DNA of 64,000 bases from Sphingomonas kyeonggiensis (GCF_014204495.1 NZ_JACHLN010000002.1:868001-932000), one strand, 5' to 3'; positions 8,369 to 17,835 are shown, counted from the stretch's first letter. Notes: generated by a model not told the origin, from the sequence alone. Numbers and translations: made by a program.

Positions 8369-9225
8369 CCGGCGATCCCATCGAGCACCCGCACCGCCTC
8401 TGCCGACAGCTTGAGGTCGCGCACCGCGAGGTTCTCGCGCAGATGGCCGAGCGAGGAAGTGCCCGGGATCAGCAACAGGTTCGGCGAACGCTGGAGCAAC
8501 CAGGCGAGCGCGACCTGCATCGGCGTGGCGCCCAGCCCCTTCGCCACGTCGTCGAGCGTGCCCGACTGGATCGGCGAGAAACCACCGAGCGGGAAGAAGG
8601 GCACATAGGCGATGCCCGCCTCGGCCAGCGTCTTCAACAGCGCCTCATCCTCGCGGTGGGCGAGGTTGTACTGGTTCTGCACGCAAACCACCGGCGCGAT
8701 GCCGCGCGCTTCCTCGACCTGCTTCGCCGTCGCGTTGCTCAGGCCCAGGTGGCGGATCAAGCCCTGCTCGCGCAGCCGTGCCAGCCGCTCGAACTGCGGG
8801 GCGATCGGGCCTTCGCTGGGCGCGTGGATGTCGCCCATGATGCGCAGGTTGACCACATCGATCGCCTCGAGCCCGAGATTGGCGAGGTTGTCGTGGATCG
8901 CCGCCTCGATCTCGTCGGGCGTCCAGGCCGGCAGCCAGGACGCATCGTCGCCACGCCGTGCGCCGACCTTGGTGACGATCACCAGATCGTCCGGATAGGG
9001 ATGCAGCGCCTCGCGGATCAGCCGATTGGTGACATGCGGGCCATAGAAATCGCTGGTGTCGATATGGTTGACCCCCGAGGCCACTGCTTCGCGCAGCACC
9101 GCGATCGCCTGGTCATGGTCCCTGGGCGGGCCGAACACGCCGGGGCCGGCAAGCTGCATCGCGCCATAGCCCACGCGATTCACCACGCGGTCGCCAAGCT
9201 GATAGGTCATCGGGAAGTCGGTCAT
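8365..9225 (-). CDS. Aldo/keto reductase family oxidoreductase
   Basis: A 286-residue (beta/alpha)8 oxidoreductase of the NADPH-dependent aldo/keto reductase superfamily. Landmarks are GYGAMQLAGPGVFGPP near the N-terminus, NHIDTSDFYGPH (catalytic Asp and Tyr), VIVTKVG (catalytic Lys) and the cofactor-binding LLIPGTSSLGHLRENL near the C-terminus. The strand that normally ends in the catalytic His (consensus DLYLLH) reads DVVNLRIMGD, so Arg occupies that position. This is also known in some AKR subgroups. The ATG at 9225 has a GGAGA ribosome-binding site 7 nt upstream, although the frame stays open further upstream. Divergent from a LysR regulator 98 bp away, which likely controls it. Confidence 0.88.
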   Translation of the reverse strand: MTDFPMTYQLGDRVVNRVGYGAMQLAGPGVFGPPRDHDQAIAVLREAVASGVNHIDTSDFYGPHVTNRLIREALHPYPDDLVIVTKVGARRGDDASWLPAWTPDEIEAAIHDNLANLGLEAIDVVNLRIMGDIHAPSEGPIAPQFERLARLREQGLIRHLGLSNATAKQVEEARGIAPVVCVQNQYNLAHREDEALLKTLAEAGIAYVPFFPLGGFSPIQSGTLDDVAKGLGATPMQVALAWLLQRSPNLLLIPGTSSLGHLRENLAVRDLKLSAEAVRVLDGIAG

Positions 9226-9293
9226 CGCTGTTCTCCGTCTGGAAGCACAACGTCCATCTAGGCCTTGCGGCATCGCGCGATAATCAGGCACAA

Positions 9294-9312
9294 TCCGCAC
9301 GGGCTGTGCGGA
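9294..9312. promoter_or_regulatory. Palindromic operator candidate for the LysR regulator
   Basis: Perfect inverted repeat TCCGCAC-GGGCT-GTGCGGA (7-5-7 bp) in the 97-bp gap between the divergent aldo/keto reductase and LysR genes, only 10 bp before the LysR start. It has the T-N11-A spacing inside a dyad that is typical of LysR-type regulatory sites. Assignment is by position and symmetry only. Confidence 0.6.
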
Positions 9313-9322
9313 ATTTCGAACA

Positions 9323-10225
9323 ATGGATCTCGACCTCGGCGAATTGAACGCCTTTCTCTCCGTCGCCCGGGCCGGCGGCTTCCGCGATGCCGCCCGCGCC
9401 ACCGGCGCCAGCGCCTCGGGACTCAGCGAGGCAGTGCGGCGGCTCGAGGCGCGGCTGGGCGTGCGCCTGCTCAACCGCACCACCCGCAGCGTCGCGCCGA
9501 CCGAGGCGGGCGCGCGGCTGATCGAGAGGCTGGCCCCGGCGCTCGGCGAAGTCGAGGCAGCGCTCGACGTGGTCAACATCTTCCGCGATCGGCCCGCCGG
9601 CACGCTGAAGCTCAACGTGCCGATCGGCGCCGCCCGGATCGTGCTGCCGGCGATCCTGCCCGGCTTCCTCGCCGCCTATCCCGACATCCAGGTCGAGATC
9701 GTCGCGCAGGACAATTTCGTCGATCTGCTCGCGGCGGGCTGCGACGCCGGCATCCGCTATGACGAGCGGCTGGAGCAGGACATGATCGCGGTGCCGATCG
9801 GCCCGCGCGTCCAGCGCTTCGCGGCGGCCGCCTCCCCCGCCTATCTCGCCGCGCACGGCACGCCCGTGCATCCGCGTGACCTGCTGGAGCACCGCTGCCT
9901 GCGCGGCCGCTTCGAGAGCGGGCGACTCATCCCCTGGGAGTTCGAGCGCGACGGCGAGATCCTGGTGGTCGAACCGCCGCCCGCGCTGATCGTCACCGTC
10001 GGCAGCGCGATCGACCTGCTGCTCGACGTGGCTGCGTCAGATGGTGGGATCGTCTGCCTGTTCGAGGACTGGCTCAAGCCAAGCTTCGCCAGCGGCGCGC
10101 TGGTCCCGGTGCTGGAAGACTGGTGGGAAAGCTTCCCCGGGCCGTTCCTCTATTATCCCGGACGGCGACTGGTGCCTGCGCCGCTGCGGGCGTTCATCGA
10201 TTATGTGAGGGGGCTTCCTTCCTGA
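9323..10225 (+). CDS. LysR family transcriptional regulator
   Basis: The 300-residue protein has an N-terminal winged helix-turn-helix (LGELNAFLSVARAGGFRDAA, then SGLSEAVRRLEARLGVRLLN) followed by RTTRSVAPTEAG, the canonical LysR DNA-binding domain. A C-terminal periplasmic-binding-like effector domain begins near residue 90 (GTLKLNVPIGAARIVLPAIL). LysR proteins usually control the divergent gene and themselves; here that is the aldo/keto reductase. The inducer is unknown. Confidence 0.93.
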   Translation: MDLDLGELNAFLSVARAGGFRDAARATGASASGLSEAVRRLEARLGVRLLNRTTRSVAPTEAGARLIERLAPALGEVEAALDVVNIFRDRPAGTLKLNVPIGAARIVLPAILPGFLAAYPDIQVEIVAQDNFVDLLAAGCDAGIRYDERLEQDMIAVPIGPRVQRFAAAASPAYLAAHGTPVHPRDLLEHRCLRGRFESGRLIPWEFERDGEILVVEPPPALIVTVGSAIDLLLDVAASDGGIVCLFEDWLKPSFASGALVPVLEDWWESFPGPFLYYPGRRLVPAPLRAFIDYVRGLPS

Positions 10226-10234
10226 CCCAAGCTA

Positions 10235-10313
10235 TTCCCCGGCGAAAGCCGGGGCCCAGGGTCACAGGCGAGACGGCAGAGAAACCCTGGGCCCCGGCTT
10301 TCGCCGGGGAGCA
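10235..10313. repeat. Palindromic repeat, family B, copy 1
   Basis: Long inverted repeat with outer arms TTCCCCGGCGAAAGCCGGGG and CCCCGGCTTTCGCCGGGGA, each of which is itself a hairpin, and inner arms GCCCAGGGT / ACCCTGGGC around a 22-bp centre. The second copy, at 26160-26237, is in the opposite orientation (its centre is the reverse complement of this one). It lies between the convergent LysR and PQQ-dehydrogenase genes. Confidence 0.85.
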
Positions 10314-10330
10314 GGTTCTCCTTTCAAACT

Positions 10331-12796
10331 TCAAGGCAACGCGTAGGCCACCACTTCATCCCCCACCGGCGTCTCCATGAAGTGATGCCCGCCGGCATAG
10401 ATCACCAGATACTGTTTCCCGTTCGCCTCATAGGTGATCGGGGTCGCCTGGCCGCCGGCGGGAAGCACCGCCTTCCAGAGCGTCTTGCCGGTCTTGAGGT
10501 CGATCGCGCGGATCAGATTGTCCGTCGCCGCCGCCACGAAGATCAGCCCGCCCGCGGTGACCACCGAACCGCCATTGTTCGGCGTGCCGATGGTGATCGG
10601 CAGATGCGAGGGGATGCCGAACGGCCCGTTGGTCCGCGCCTCGCCGAGGGGGCGGTCCCAGATCGTCTTGCCCGTCGCCATGTCGATCGCGCGGATCCCG
10701 CCATAGGGCGGCTGCTTGCAGAGCATGCCGGTGCCTTCGGACTTGGGTCCGTCGAACGGCCAGAACTTGTTGCGCCAGCCGGCATTGACGTCGATCGCAT
10801 AGGGCGTGTGCGCCTGCGGATCGCCCGCGCCTTCATTGCCGCCGATCTGGCCGCGCGCCTGGTCACGCGGCGCCCAGCCCTTCTTGTCCGCCTCGGCACG
10901 CGGCACGAGCCGCACATAGTTGGGCATGTCGTTGTAGTTGGCGACGATCACCCCGCGCTGCGGATCGACCGCGACGCCCCCCCAGTCGGTACCGCCATTG
11001 TAGCCGGGATATTCGATCGAGCGGCGATCGCTTTCGGGCGGGGTGAAGAAGCCCTTGTAGCTCGCCCGGCGGAACTGGATGCGGCAGATCAGCTGGTCGA
11101 TCGGCGACATGCCCCACATGTCGCGCTCGGTCAGGTCAGGCTTGCGCAGCGTATGCCAGAGCGAGACGCGCTGGGTGGCGGCGCGCTGCTGCGGCTCGAC
11201 GCCGCCGCCCGGCACCTTCATCTCGCCCACCGGCGTAAGCGGCTGGCCGGTACGGCGGTCGAGGATGTAGATGTCACCCTGCTTGGACGGCAGCACCAGC
11301 GCTGGCGCGCCCTTGTAATCGACCAAGGTCGCCTGCGCGCCGAAATCATAGTCCCACACATCGTTGCGCACCGCCTGGAAGCGCCATTTCGGCTTGCCGG
11401 TGGTCACGTCGAGCGCGACCAGCGAGGTCGCGTAGAAATTCTCCTCGGGCCGGCGCAGCGACGAGTAATAATCGGCCGCGGCATTGCCCATCGGCAGATA
11501 GACCAGCCCAAGCTGCTCGTCGCCGCTCGCCAGCGTCCACATGTTCGGCGTGCCGCGCGCCCATTCCTGGCCCGCCGGCGCCGCGCCGTTCCAGTTCGGG
11601 TGCATCATGTCCCACGCCCAGCGCAGCTTGCCGGTGACCGCGTCGAAGCCCTGGATCACGCCCGAAGGCGCCCAGCGATCCTGCCCGTCGAGCACCTGGT
11701 GTCCGGTGACCAGCACCCCGCGAACCAGCGTGGGCGGCGAGTTGATCGAGACGAAGCCGTCGGGAACCTTGCCCATGCCCTGCTTGGCATCGATCTGGCC
11801 ATTGGTGCCGAAATCGGCGCAGGGCCGGCCGTTCCTGGCATCGACCGCGACCAGCCGGGCATCGAGCGTGCCCTCGATGATCCGGGTGGCGCAGGCCTGG
11901 TCGGCCGGCGCGTTCGGCACGGCATAATAGACCACGCCGCGGCAGGCCGCGGTGTAGGGTATCGCCGAGTCAGGTACCTTGGGATCGTAGCGCCATTTCT
12001 CCATGCCCGTGGCCGCGTCGAGCGCCAGCAGGATGTTCTTCGGCGTGCAGATATAGAGGCTGTCGCCCACCTTGAGCGGGGTGTTCTCCGCGCCATAGGT
12101 CTTCAGGATCATCTTGGACTTGGGCAGGTCACCCGTATGCGTCAGCCACACCTGCCTGAGCTTCGAGACATTGGCCGGGGTGATCTGGACGAGCGGCGAG
12201 TAGCGGCGCGCGCTGGCGGTGCCGCCATAGACGGGCCAGTCGGCGCCGGTCTGCTGGCCCGAGGGATCGAGCATTCCCGCGGTGCCCGGCGCGGGCAGCG
12301 CGGCGAGCACCGGGTTGGGCTGGCCGGCGATCGCCACCCAGAAGTTGATGCCGGTCAGCACCAGCGCGACGACCACCCCGCCCAGCGCCAGCCGCCAGCG
12401 GCCGGCCGAGCGGGTCAGCGTCGGCAGGATCAGGATCACGGGAATGGCGAGCACCACCGGCGCGATGACGCGCGGCACCTGCGCCCAGGGATTGGCGCCG
12501 ACTTCCCACCACGCCCACAGGATCGTCGCGACAACGAGCGCGAGATAGATCCAGCCGCCACTCATCCGCCCGCGGATCAGCAACACGCCCGACCAGGTCA
12601 TCAGAGCGCCGGCGATCAAGTAGTAGAGGGAGCCGCCCAGCGTCATCAGGTACGCGCCGCCGGCAGCGATCGGCAGGCCGATCAGGACGAGCAGCGCACC
12701 GACGATGATGGCGGCGATGCTCCAGCGCGGTCGGGGCGCCTCCTCCACCGGCTCGAGATAGGGGATGCGTTCCCCTTCATAGCGGGTGTCGGTCAT
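10331..12796 (-). CDS. gcd: Membrane-bound PQQ-dependent glucose/quinate-type dehydrogenase
   Basis: The 821-residue protein has a cytoplasmic N-terminal tail, about five membrane helices within residues 25-155 and a large periplasmic eight-bladed beta-propeller. This is the layout of mGDH (Gcd) and quinate/shikimate dehydrogenase, which oxidise sugars or cyclic acids in the periplasm and pass electrons to ubiquinone. Propeller landmarks include WPVYGGTASARRYSPLVQI at its start, repeated W-docking motifs (GKPKWRF, GKLRWAWD, GKTIWDRP, GKTLWKA) and the C-terminal KQYLVIYAGGHHFMETPVGD. Length matches Gcd (about 800). Glucose as substrate is the default family assignment; quinate cannot be excluded. 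The ATG has GGGAGAG just upstream. No PQQ biosynthesis genes lie in the window. Confidence 0.88.
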   Translation of the reverse strand: MTDTRYEGERIPYLEPVEEAPRPRWSIAAIIVGALLVLIGLPIAAGGAYLMTLGGSLYYLIAGALMTWSGVLLIRGRMSGGWIYLALVVATILWAWWEVGANPWAQVPRVIAPVVLAIPVILILPTLTRSAGRWRLALGGVVVALVLTGINFWVAIAGQPNPVLAALPAPGTAGMLDPSGQQTGADWPVYGGTASARRYSPLVQITPANVSKLRQVWLTHTGDLPKSKMILKTYGAENTPLKVGDSLYICTPKNILLALDAATGMEKWRYDPKVPDSAIPYTAACRGVVYYAVPNAPADQACATRIIEGTLDARLVAVDARNGRPCADFGTNGQIDAKQGMGKVPDGFVSINSPPTLVRGVLVTGHQVLDGQDRWAPSGVIQGFDAVTGKLRWAWDMMHPNWNGAAPAGQEWARGTPNMWTLASGDEQLGLVYLPMGNAAADYYSSLRRPEENFYATSLVALDVTTGKPKWRFQAVRNDVWDYDFGAQATLVDYKGAPALVLPSKQGDIYILDRRTGQPLTPVGEMKVPGGGVEPQQRAATQRVSLWHTLRKPDLTERDMWGMSPIDQLICRIQFRRASYKGFFTPPESDRRSIEYPGYNGGTDWGGVAVDPQRGVIVANYNDMPNYVRLVPRAEADKKGWAPRDQARGQIGGNEGAGDPQAHTPYAIDVNAGWRNKFWPFDGPKSEGTGMLCKQPPYGGIRAIDMATGKTIWDRPLGEARTNGPFGIPSHLPITIGTPNNGGSVVTAGGLIFVAAATDNLIRAIDLKTGKTLWKAVLPAGGQATPITYEANGKQYLVIYAGGHHFMETPVGDEVVAYALP

Positions 12797-12922
12797 CGGT
12801 CTCTCCCGGGAGGTGCTTGCGGACCTTCGGGAAACCGGTTGCGAAACGAGACGGTTCCTTCATGAACGAAAATTCATGTGCCGCGAAGGGGCTAGCCCTC
12901 GCCGCCCCCATTACCTAGATCA

Positions 12923-14323
12923 ATGCACATGCCTGATCCCAACACGCTCGTTCAGCCCGACAAGGGCCAGTCCGCCCGCACCATCCATGTGATCGACGCC
13001 AAGGGTTTCGATGCCTGGCTCAACGCCCAGCCGCCGCGCCACCGCACTGCGGCCGCCGCGCAGAAGCTGGCGCCCAGCGCCTATTCGAGCGCGATCCTGC
13101 CGGGCGACGGGCCCGAGGACTGGTCGGTGGTGACGGTCGTCGCAAATGCCGAGAAGCTGTCGCCCTGGTGCCTCGCCAAGCTCGCCGAGACGCTGCCCGA
13201 GGGCGCGTACCGCGTCGAGGGCGTCGAGCCCGGCAAGGCGATCCATGGCTGGCTCGTCGCCCAGTACAAGTTCGACACCTACAAGAAGGACGAGAAGGCG
13301 CCGACCGGCGCACGCGTACTGCTCACCACCGACGTCGCGCGGATCGAGGAAGCAGTCCGCATCGCCAATGCCACCTACAAGCTGCGCGACCGGATCAACA
13401 CCGGCGCCAACGACATGGGTCCGGCCGATCTCGAGGCTGCGGCCGCCGATCTGGTCAAGGCCTATGGCGGCCAGCTCTCGGTCGTGAAGGGCGACGAGGT
13501 CGAAAAGGGCTATGGCCTGCTCTGGGCAGTCGGCAAGGCCGCCGGCAAGGGCCGCGAGCCGCGCCTGATCGAGATCGAATGGGGCAATCCCGAGCATCCC
13601 CGCGTCGCCATCATCGGCAAGGGCGTCTGCTTCGATTCGGGCGGTCTCGACATCAAGCCGGCCTCGGGCATGCGCCTGATGAAGAAGGACATGGGCGGCG
13701 CCGCGCACGCGCTGGCCACGGCCGAGCTGATCATGTCGTCGCGCCTGCCGGTACGGCTGCACATGCTCGTCCCCGCGGTCGAGAACTCGATCAACGGCGA
13801 AGCCACCCGCCCGGGCGACATCATGCGCTCGCGCAAGGGCATCACGGTCGAGAACAGCAACACCGACGCCGAGGGTCGCCTGATCCTGGCGGACGCGCTG
13901 ACCAAGGCCGAGGAAAAGACCCCCGAGCTGGTGATCGACTATGCCACGCTCACCGGCGCCGCCCGTGTCGCGCTGGGCGCCGACCTCCAGGCGCTGTTCG
14001 CCAATGACGACACGCTGGCGAGCGAGCTGATGGCCGCGGCCGAGACCGAGGCGGATCCGATGTGGCGCCTGCCGCTCTACGATCCGTACAAGGAGATGCT
14101 GAAGTCCGACGTAGCCGACATGGTCAACGCGGCCGAGGCCCCGTTCGGCGGCGCGCTGACCGCGGCTTTGTTCCTCAAGGAGTTCGTGCCCGAGAAGGCG
14201 CAGTGGGCGCATCTCGACATCTTCTGCTGGAACGGCAGCCACAAGCCGGGTCGCCCCAAGGGCGCCGAGGCGGTGAGCCTTCGCGCCGTGTGGAAGGTGC
14301 TGAAGGACCGCTACGCGAAGTAA
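12923..14323 (+). CDS. Leucyl aminopeptidase family (M17) metallopeptidase
   Basis: The 466-residue cytosolic peptidase of family M17 removes N-terminal residues from peptides, using two divalent metal ions in a hexamer. Diagnostic motifs are GKGVCFDSGGLDIKPASGM (metal-binding Lys and Asp), KKDMGGAA and the family signature NTDAEGRLILADAL. The C-terminal GSHKPGRPKGAE tail is typical of the PepB/LAP-like alphaproteobacterial subgroup. ATG at 12923 is 126 bp from the divergent dehydrogenase. A terminator hairpin follows the stop. Confidence 0.92.
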   Translation: MHMPDPNTLVQPDKGQSARTIHVIDAKGFDAWLNAQPPRHRTAAAAQKLAPSAYSSAILPGDGPEDWSVVTVVANAEKLSPWCLAKLAETLPEGAYRVEGVEPGKAIHGWLVAQYKFDTYKKDEKAPTGARVLLTTDVARIEEAVRIANATYKLRDRINTGANDMGPADLEAAAADLVKAYGGQLSVVKGDEVEKGYGLLWAVGKAAGKGREPRLIEIEWGNPEHPRVAIIGKGVCFDSGGLDIKPASGMRLMKKDMGGAAHALATAELIMSSRLPVRLHMLVPAVENSINGEATRPGDIMRSRKGITVENSNTDAEGRLILADALTKAEEKTPELVIDYATLTGAARVALGADLQALFANDDTLASELMAAAETEADPMWRLPLYDPYKEMLKSDVADMVNAAEAPFGGALTAALFLKEFVPEKAQWAHLDIFCWNGSHKPGRPKGAEAVSLRAVWKVLKDRYAK

Positions 14324-14350
14324 GGCCCGCTTCGGGCCCGCAACGGTTTG

Positions 14351-14386
14351 AGGAAAGGTCGGGCGCAAGGCCCGGCCTTTTCCTTT
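14351..14386. terminator. Bidirectional terminator hairpin
   Basis: The inverted repeat AAAGGTCGGGC-gcaag-GCCCGGCCTTT is followed by TCCTTTT on the plus strand and AGG-flanked T-rich sequence on the minus strand. It lies between the converging aminopeptidase and GGDEF-EAL genes, so it can serve both. Confidence 0.7.
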
Positions 14387-14392
14387 TGGGCC

Positions 14393-16327
14393 TCAGGCCG
14401 CGACTCCGCCGCCGACCGCCGCGATTCCTTCCACCGGCATCGGATGGCCGAAATGGAATCCCTGGCCCATCGCGCAGCCGAGCCGGGCCAGCGCCTCGGC
14501 CGTCGCCGCATTCTCGATGCCCTCCGCCACCACCGGCAGCTCGAGCGTGTTGGCTAGGGTGACGATCGCCAGCACCAGCCGCATCGCCTGCGGATCGCGG
14601 CCCATTGCCGCGACGAAGGACCGGTCGATCTTGAGCCGGTCGAACGGCAGCATCTGGAGGTGCTGGAGCGAGGAATAGCCGGTGCCGAAATCGTCGAGCG
14701 CCAGCTGGATGCCCTGGTTGCGCAGCGAGGCGATCGCTTCCTGCGCGCTCCCGGCATCGACGATCAGCGCATTCTCGGTGATCTCCACCGTCAGCCGCCG
14801 CGCCGGGAAGCGCTCGCGGATCAGCACGCCGAGCAGCTTCTGGCTGAACCACGGATCCTTGAGCTGGGTCGGCGAGACGTTGATCGAGATCGGCACCTGC
14901 CAGTCACGCGTCTCGCGGCAGGCGCGACGGAGCAGGCGCAGCATCAGCGTGTCGATCAACCCGCATTCCTCGGCGATCGGGATGAACTGCTCGGGGCCGA
15001 TCTCCTCGCCCTCTCCCCGCCGCCAGCGCGCGAGCAGCTCATAGCCGACCACTTCATGGCTCTTGAGGCAGACGATCGCCTGGTAATAGGGCACGAAGGC
15101 ATCGGTCTTCATTGCCTCGCGCATCTCGCGCTCGATCTCGGCGCGGCGGCGGATCTCGGCGTCGAGCATCGGCTCGAATGCGCAATGCTGGTTCCGCCCG
15201 CTATGCTTGGCCTTGTAGAGCGCGATGTCCGCCTTGCGCATCAGCGTGTCGAGGTCGAGCGCATCCTGCGGATAGAGCGAGATGCCCACGCTGGCGCCGA
15301 TATGATGGACCAGCTCCGATCCGGTGAAGGGCTTCATCACCGCGTTGACGATGGCATGGGCGATGCGTCGCGCGCCTTCGCCGTCCCCGTCAAGGATCAC
15401 GGCGAACTCGTCGCCCCCGAGGCGATAGCTAATGCCCTCCTCGCCCACCACGGCGCTGACGCGGGCAGCGACGTCGCGCAGCAGCTGGTCGCCGGCGGGA
15501 TGGCCGTGCACGTCGTTGATCGACTTGAAACGGTCGAGATCGATGATCAGCAGCCCCAGCGATGCGCCGCTGCCGTCGGGCGCCATCCGTCGCTCGAGCG
15601 CCTCGGCGAGCGCGCGGCGATTGGGCAGGCCGGTCAGCGGGTCGTGATAGGCAAGCTGGTGCGCACGCTGCTCGGCGCCCTGGGCGCGGGCCTGTTCGGC
15701 GGCCATGTGCGAGCGCGAGGCGAGCATCTCGACGAAGCCCGCATGGCTGGTGCGCATCATCCGTACCGCCACGAAGCCCGCCACCAGGATGTTGAAGCCC
15801 AGCCCGCGCAGCGACCAGTCAGGCGAGAGGATCAGGCAGACCGTCACCGGCGCGGCGCCGCACAGCAGCACCGCCTGGCCAGCGCGCGGCACCGATTGCA
15901 GGCAGTAGCAGCAGCTGATCGCACCGATGAAGATGTAGAGCGCGATGCACGCGCGGCGCATCAGGTCGCCCTCCGCATAGAGCAGCAGCCCCCAGCCGCC
16001 AAAGGCGAAGCTCAGCGTCGCCGCGACAAGGATCGTGCCGCGCAGATAGTTGGGGATCAGCTCCGGCCGCGGAACATCGCCCCGGCGCTTGAGCCAGAAC
16101 GCGGCGCGGACCGCCGAGAGCATGGCCAGCAGCGCCGGCATGCCCAGGCTCCACCAGGGGCTCACCGTGTCATAGGCCGTGAAGGCGAGAAACGCGGAGT
16201 CCGCGAACATCATCAGGTACATCAGCGGCACCTGCCGCCGCAGCGCACGGAACTGCTCGACCAGAATCATCTGATTCCGATCGGCATCGACAGGCCAGGC
16301 GGGAAGCGAGAGCCTCGGCATATCCAT
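14393..16327 (-). CDS. Membrane-anchored GGDEF-EAL protein (c-di-GMP synthesis/breakdown)
   Basis: The protein has about 644 residues. The N-terminal half (to about residue 200) carries several membrane helices, probably five to six. A short linker with a coiled-coil flavour (MLASRSHMAAEQARAQGAEQ) follows. Then comes a GGDEF domain with the intact active loop RLGGDEFAVIL and DPLTGLPNRRAL, and a full EAL domain with ELLARW (EAL variant ELL), NVSPTQLKDP, LTVEITENAL, LDDFGTGYSSL and PVVAEGIEN. Both catalytic halves look competent, so net c-di-GMP activity cannot be read off. The frame is open to 16336, but the first ATG is at 16327. No Shine-Dalgarno is evident. Confidence 0.92.
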   Translation of the reverse strand: MDMPRLSLPAWPVDADRNQMILVEQFRALRRQVPLMYLMMFADSAFLAFTAYDTVSPWWSLGMPALLAMLSAVRAAFWLKRRGDVPRPELIPNYLRGTILVAATLSFAFGGWGLLLYAEGDLMRRACIALYIFIGAISCCYCLQSVPRAGQAVLLCGAAPVTVCLILSPDWSLRGLGFNILVAGFVAVRMMRTSHAGFVEMLASRSHMAAEQARAQGAEQRAHQLAYHDPLTGLPNRRALAEALERRMAPDGSGASLGLLIIDLDRFKSINDVHGHPAGDQLLRDVAARVSAVVGEEGISYRLGGDEFAVILDGDGEGARRIAHAIVNAVMKPFTGSELVHHIGASVGISLYPQDALDLDTLMRKADIALYKAKHSGRNQHCAFEPMLDAEIRRRAEIEREMREAMKTDAFVPYYQAIVCLKSHEVVGYELLARWRRGEGEEIGPEQFIPIAEECGLIDTLMLRLLRRACRETRDWQVPISINVSPTQLKDPWFSQKLLGVLIRERFPARRLTVEITENALIVDAGSAQEAIASLRNQGIQLALDDFGTGYSSLQHLQMLPFDRLKIDRSFVAAMGRDPQAMRLVLAIVTLANTLELPVVAEGIENAATAEALARLGCAMGQGFHFGHPMPVEGIAAVGGGVAA

Positions 16328-16461
16328 ATATAGCAAGCCGATGCCTGCGAACGGCGGAAGATTTGCGTAATTTCAGTATATTACCTTAGCCCCCGGGATG
16401 GGTGCATCCTCTCCGTTCGCCCACCCTCCCGGACCGCGGCCGGCTCTGCTAGAGCGGTGTC

Positions 16462-17835
16462 ATGCAGGCCCGGCACCCGAACCTGACCCTCACCGCCTGC
16501 ATCCTGGCGTCGAGCCTCGCATTCATCGACGGATCGGTGACCAATGTCGCGCTGCCGGCGATCGGCGCCGACCTGCACGCCACCCCGGCCGAGCTGCAAT
16601 GGACGATCAACGCGTACATGCTGCCGCTCTCGGCGTTGCTGCTGATCGGCGGCGCGGCCGGCGATCATTTCGGACGGCGCAAGCTGCTGGTGCTCGGCAT
16701 CGCGCTGTTCACCATCGCCTCGGTCGCCTGCGCCGTCGCCGCCGACCTGACGCTGCTGCTCGCCGCCCGCGCGCTGCAGGGGATCGGCGCCGCGATCCTG
16801 CTGCCCAACAGCCTCGCGACGCTGGGCCATGCCTTTACCGGCGAGGCGCGCGGCAAGGCGATCGGCACCTGGGCGGGCGTCGGCGCGATCGCGGGCGCGG
16901 TGGGTCCGCCGCTCGGCGGCTGGCTGGTCGATATGATCGGCTGGCGCGCGATCTTCTACGTCAACGTGCCGGTGGCCCTCGCGGCGATCGCCATCGCGCT
17001 CTTCTATGTCGAGGAAAGCTCGGAAGGCGACTTGCCGCTCGACCTGCCCGGCGCCCTCACCGCCACCCTGGCGCTCGGCGCGCTGACCTGGGCGCTGACC
17101 CTCTGGTCGAGCCACCACGCGATCGACGCCACCGTCGCGATCGGCCTCGCCGCGGGCCTGGCAGCGATCGGCCTGTTCCTCTGGATCGAGCACCACCGCG
17201 GAAGCCGCGCGATGATGCCCGTCGCGATGTTCGGCTCGCGCGCCTTTGCCGGGCTCACCCTGCTCACCTTCCTGCTCTACGGCGCGCTCGGCGGCGTGCT
17301 GCTGCTCCTGCCCTATGTGCTGATCGAGGCGGGCGGCTATTCGGCGCTGCACGCCGGCTTCGCGCTGCTGCCGATGCCGCTCGGCATGGGGATCGCCAGC
17401 CGCATCATGGGCCGGATCACCGCCCGGGTAGGTCCGCGCTGGCCGCTCACGATCGGGCCGATGATCGTCGCGATCGGCTTCGCGCTGCTCCTGCTGGTCG
17501 ACGAGGACGCGCCCTATTGGACCTCGGTCTTCCCCGGCGCGCTCGCCATCGCGATCGGCATGGCCAGCGTCGCCGCGCCGCTGACCACCGCGGTGCTCGC
17601 CTCGGTCGACGACACGCACACCGGCACCGCCTCGGGCTTCAACAGCGCGATCGCCCGCACCGGCGGCCTGATCGCCACCGCCATCGCCGGCGCGGTGATC
17701 GCATCGGCCGGTGCGGGACTGGTCAGCGCCTTCCACATGGGCGCGCTGGTCGGAGCGGCGGCCGCCGCGCTCTCTGGCGTGACGGCCTTTTTCACTCTTG
17801 GGGAAGTCAAGAAACCGAAGCCGCAGCCTCGATGA
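16462..17835 (+). CDS. MFS transporter, DHA2 (14-TM) drug exporter family
   Basis: The 457-residue integral membrane protein starts with TACILASSLAFIDGSVTNVALPAI, the motif-D1-like first helix of DHA2 exporters. It then has GGAAGDHFGRRKLLV (motif A), LLLAARALQGIGAAILLPNSLA (motif B) and GPPLGGWLVDMIGWRAIFYVNVP (motif C, antiporter motif). These mark the EmrB/QacA branch of proton-coupled drug antiporters. No EmrA-like adaptor lies next to it, so it may act alone. Its 3' end overlaps the convergent tpiA by 29 bp. Confidence 0.92.
   Translation: MQARHPNLTLTACILASSLAFIDGSVTNVALPAIGADLHATPAELQWTINAYMLPLSALLLIGGAAGDHFGRRKLLVLGIALFTIASVACAVAADLTLLLAARALQGIGAAILLPNSLATLGHAFTGEARGKAIGTWAGVGAIAGAVGPPLGGWLVDMIGWRAIFYVNVPVALAAIAIALFYVEESSEGDLPLDLPGALTATLALGALTWALTLWSSHHAIDATVAIGLAAGLAAIGLFLWIEHHRGSRAMMPVAMFGSRAFAGLTLLTFLLYGALGGVLLLLPYVLIEAGGYSALHAGFALLPMPLGMGIASRIMGRITARVGPRWPLTIGPMIVAIGFALLLLVDEDAPYWTSVFPGALAIAIGMASVAAPLTTAVLASVDDTHTGTASGFNSAIARTGGLIATAIAGAVIASAGAGLVSAFHMGALVGAAAAALSGVTAFFTLGEVKKPKPQPR

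Noticed and set aside
10382..12865. An 827-residue open frame antisense to the PQQ dehydrogenase
   Set aside because: The same effect; translation is Arg/Asp/His-rich without recognisable domains.
12850..12866. GTTCCTTCATGAAC as a second SOS box upstream of the aminopeptidase
   Set aside because: It is an inverted pair GTTC-N6-GAAC, not the GTTC-N7-GTTC direct form of alphaproteobacterial LexA.
14660..16333. A 557-residue open frame antisense to the GGDEF-EAL gene
   Set aside because: Shadow frame; all GGDEF and EAL motifs are in the minus-strand frame.
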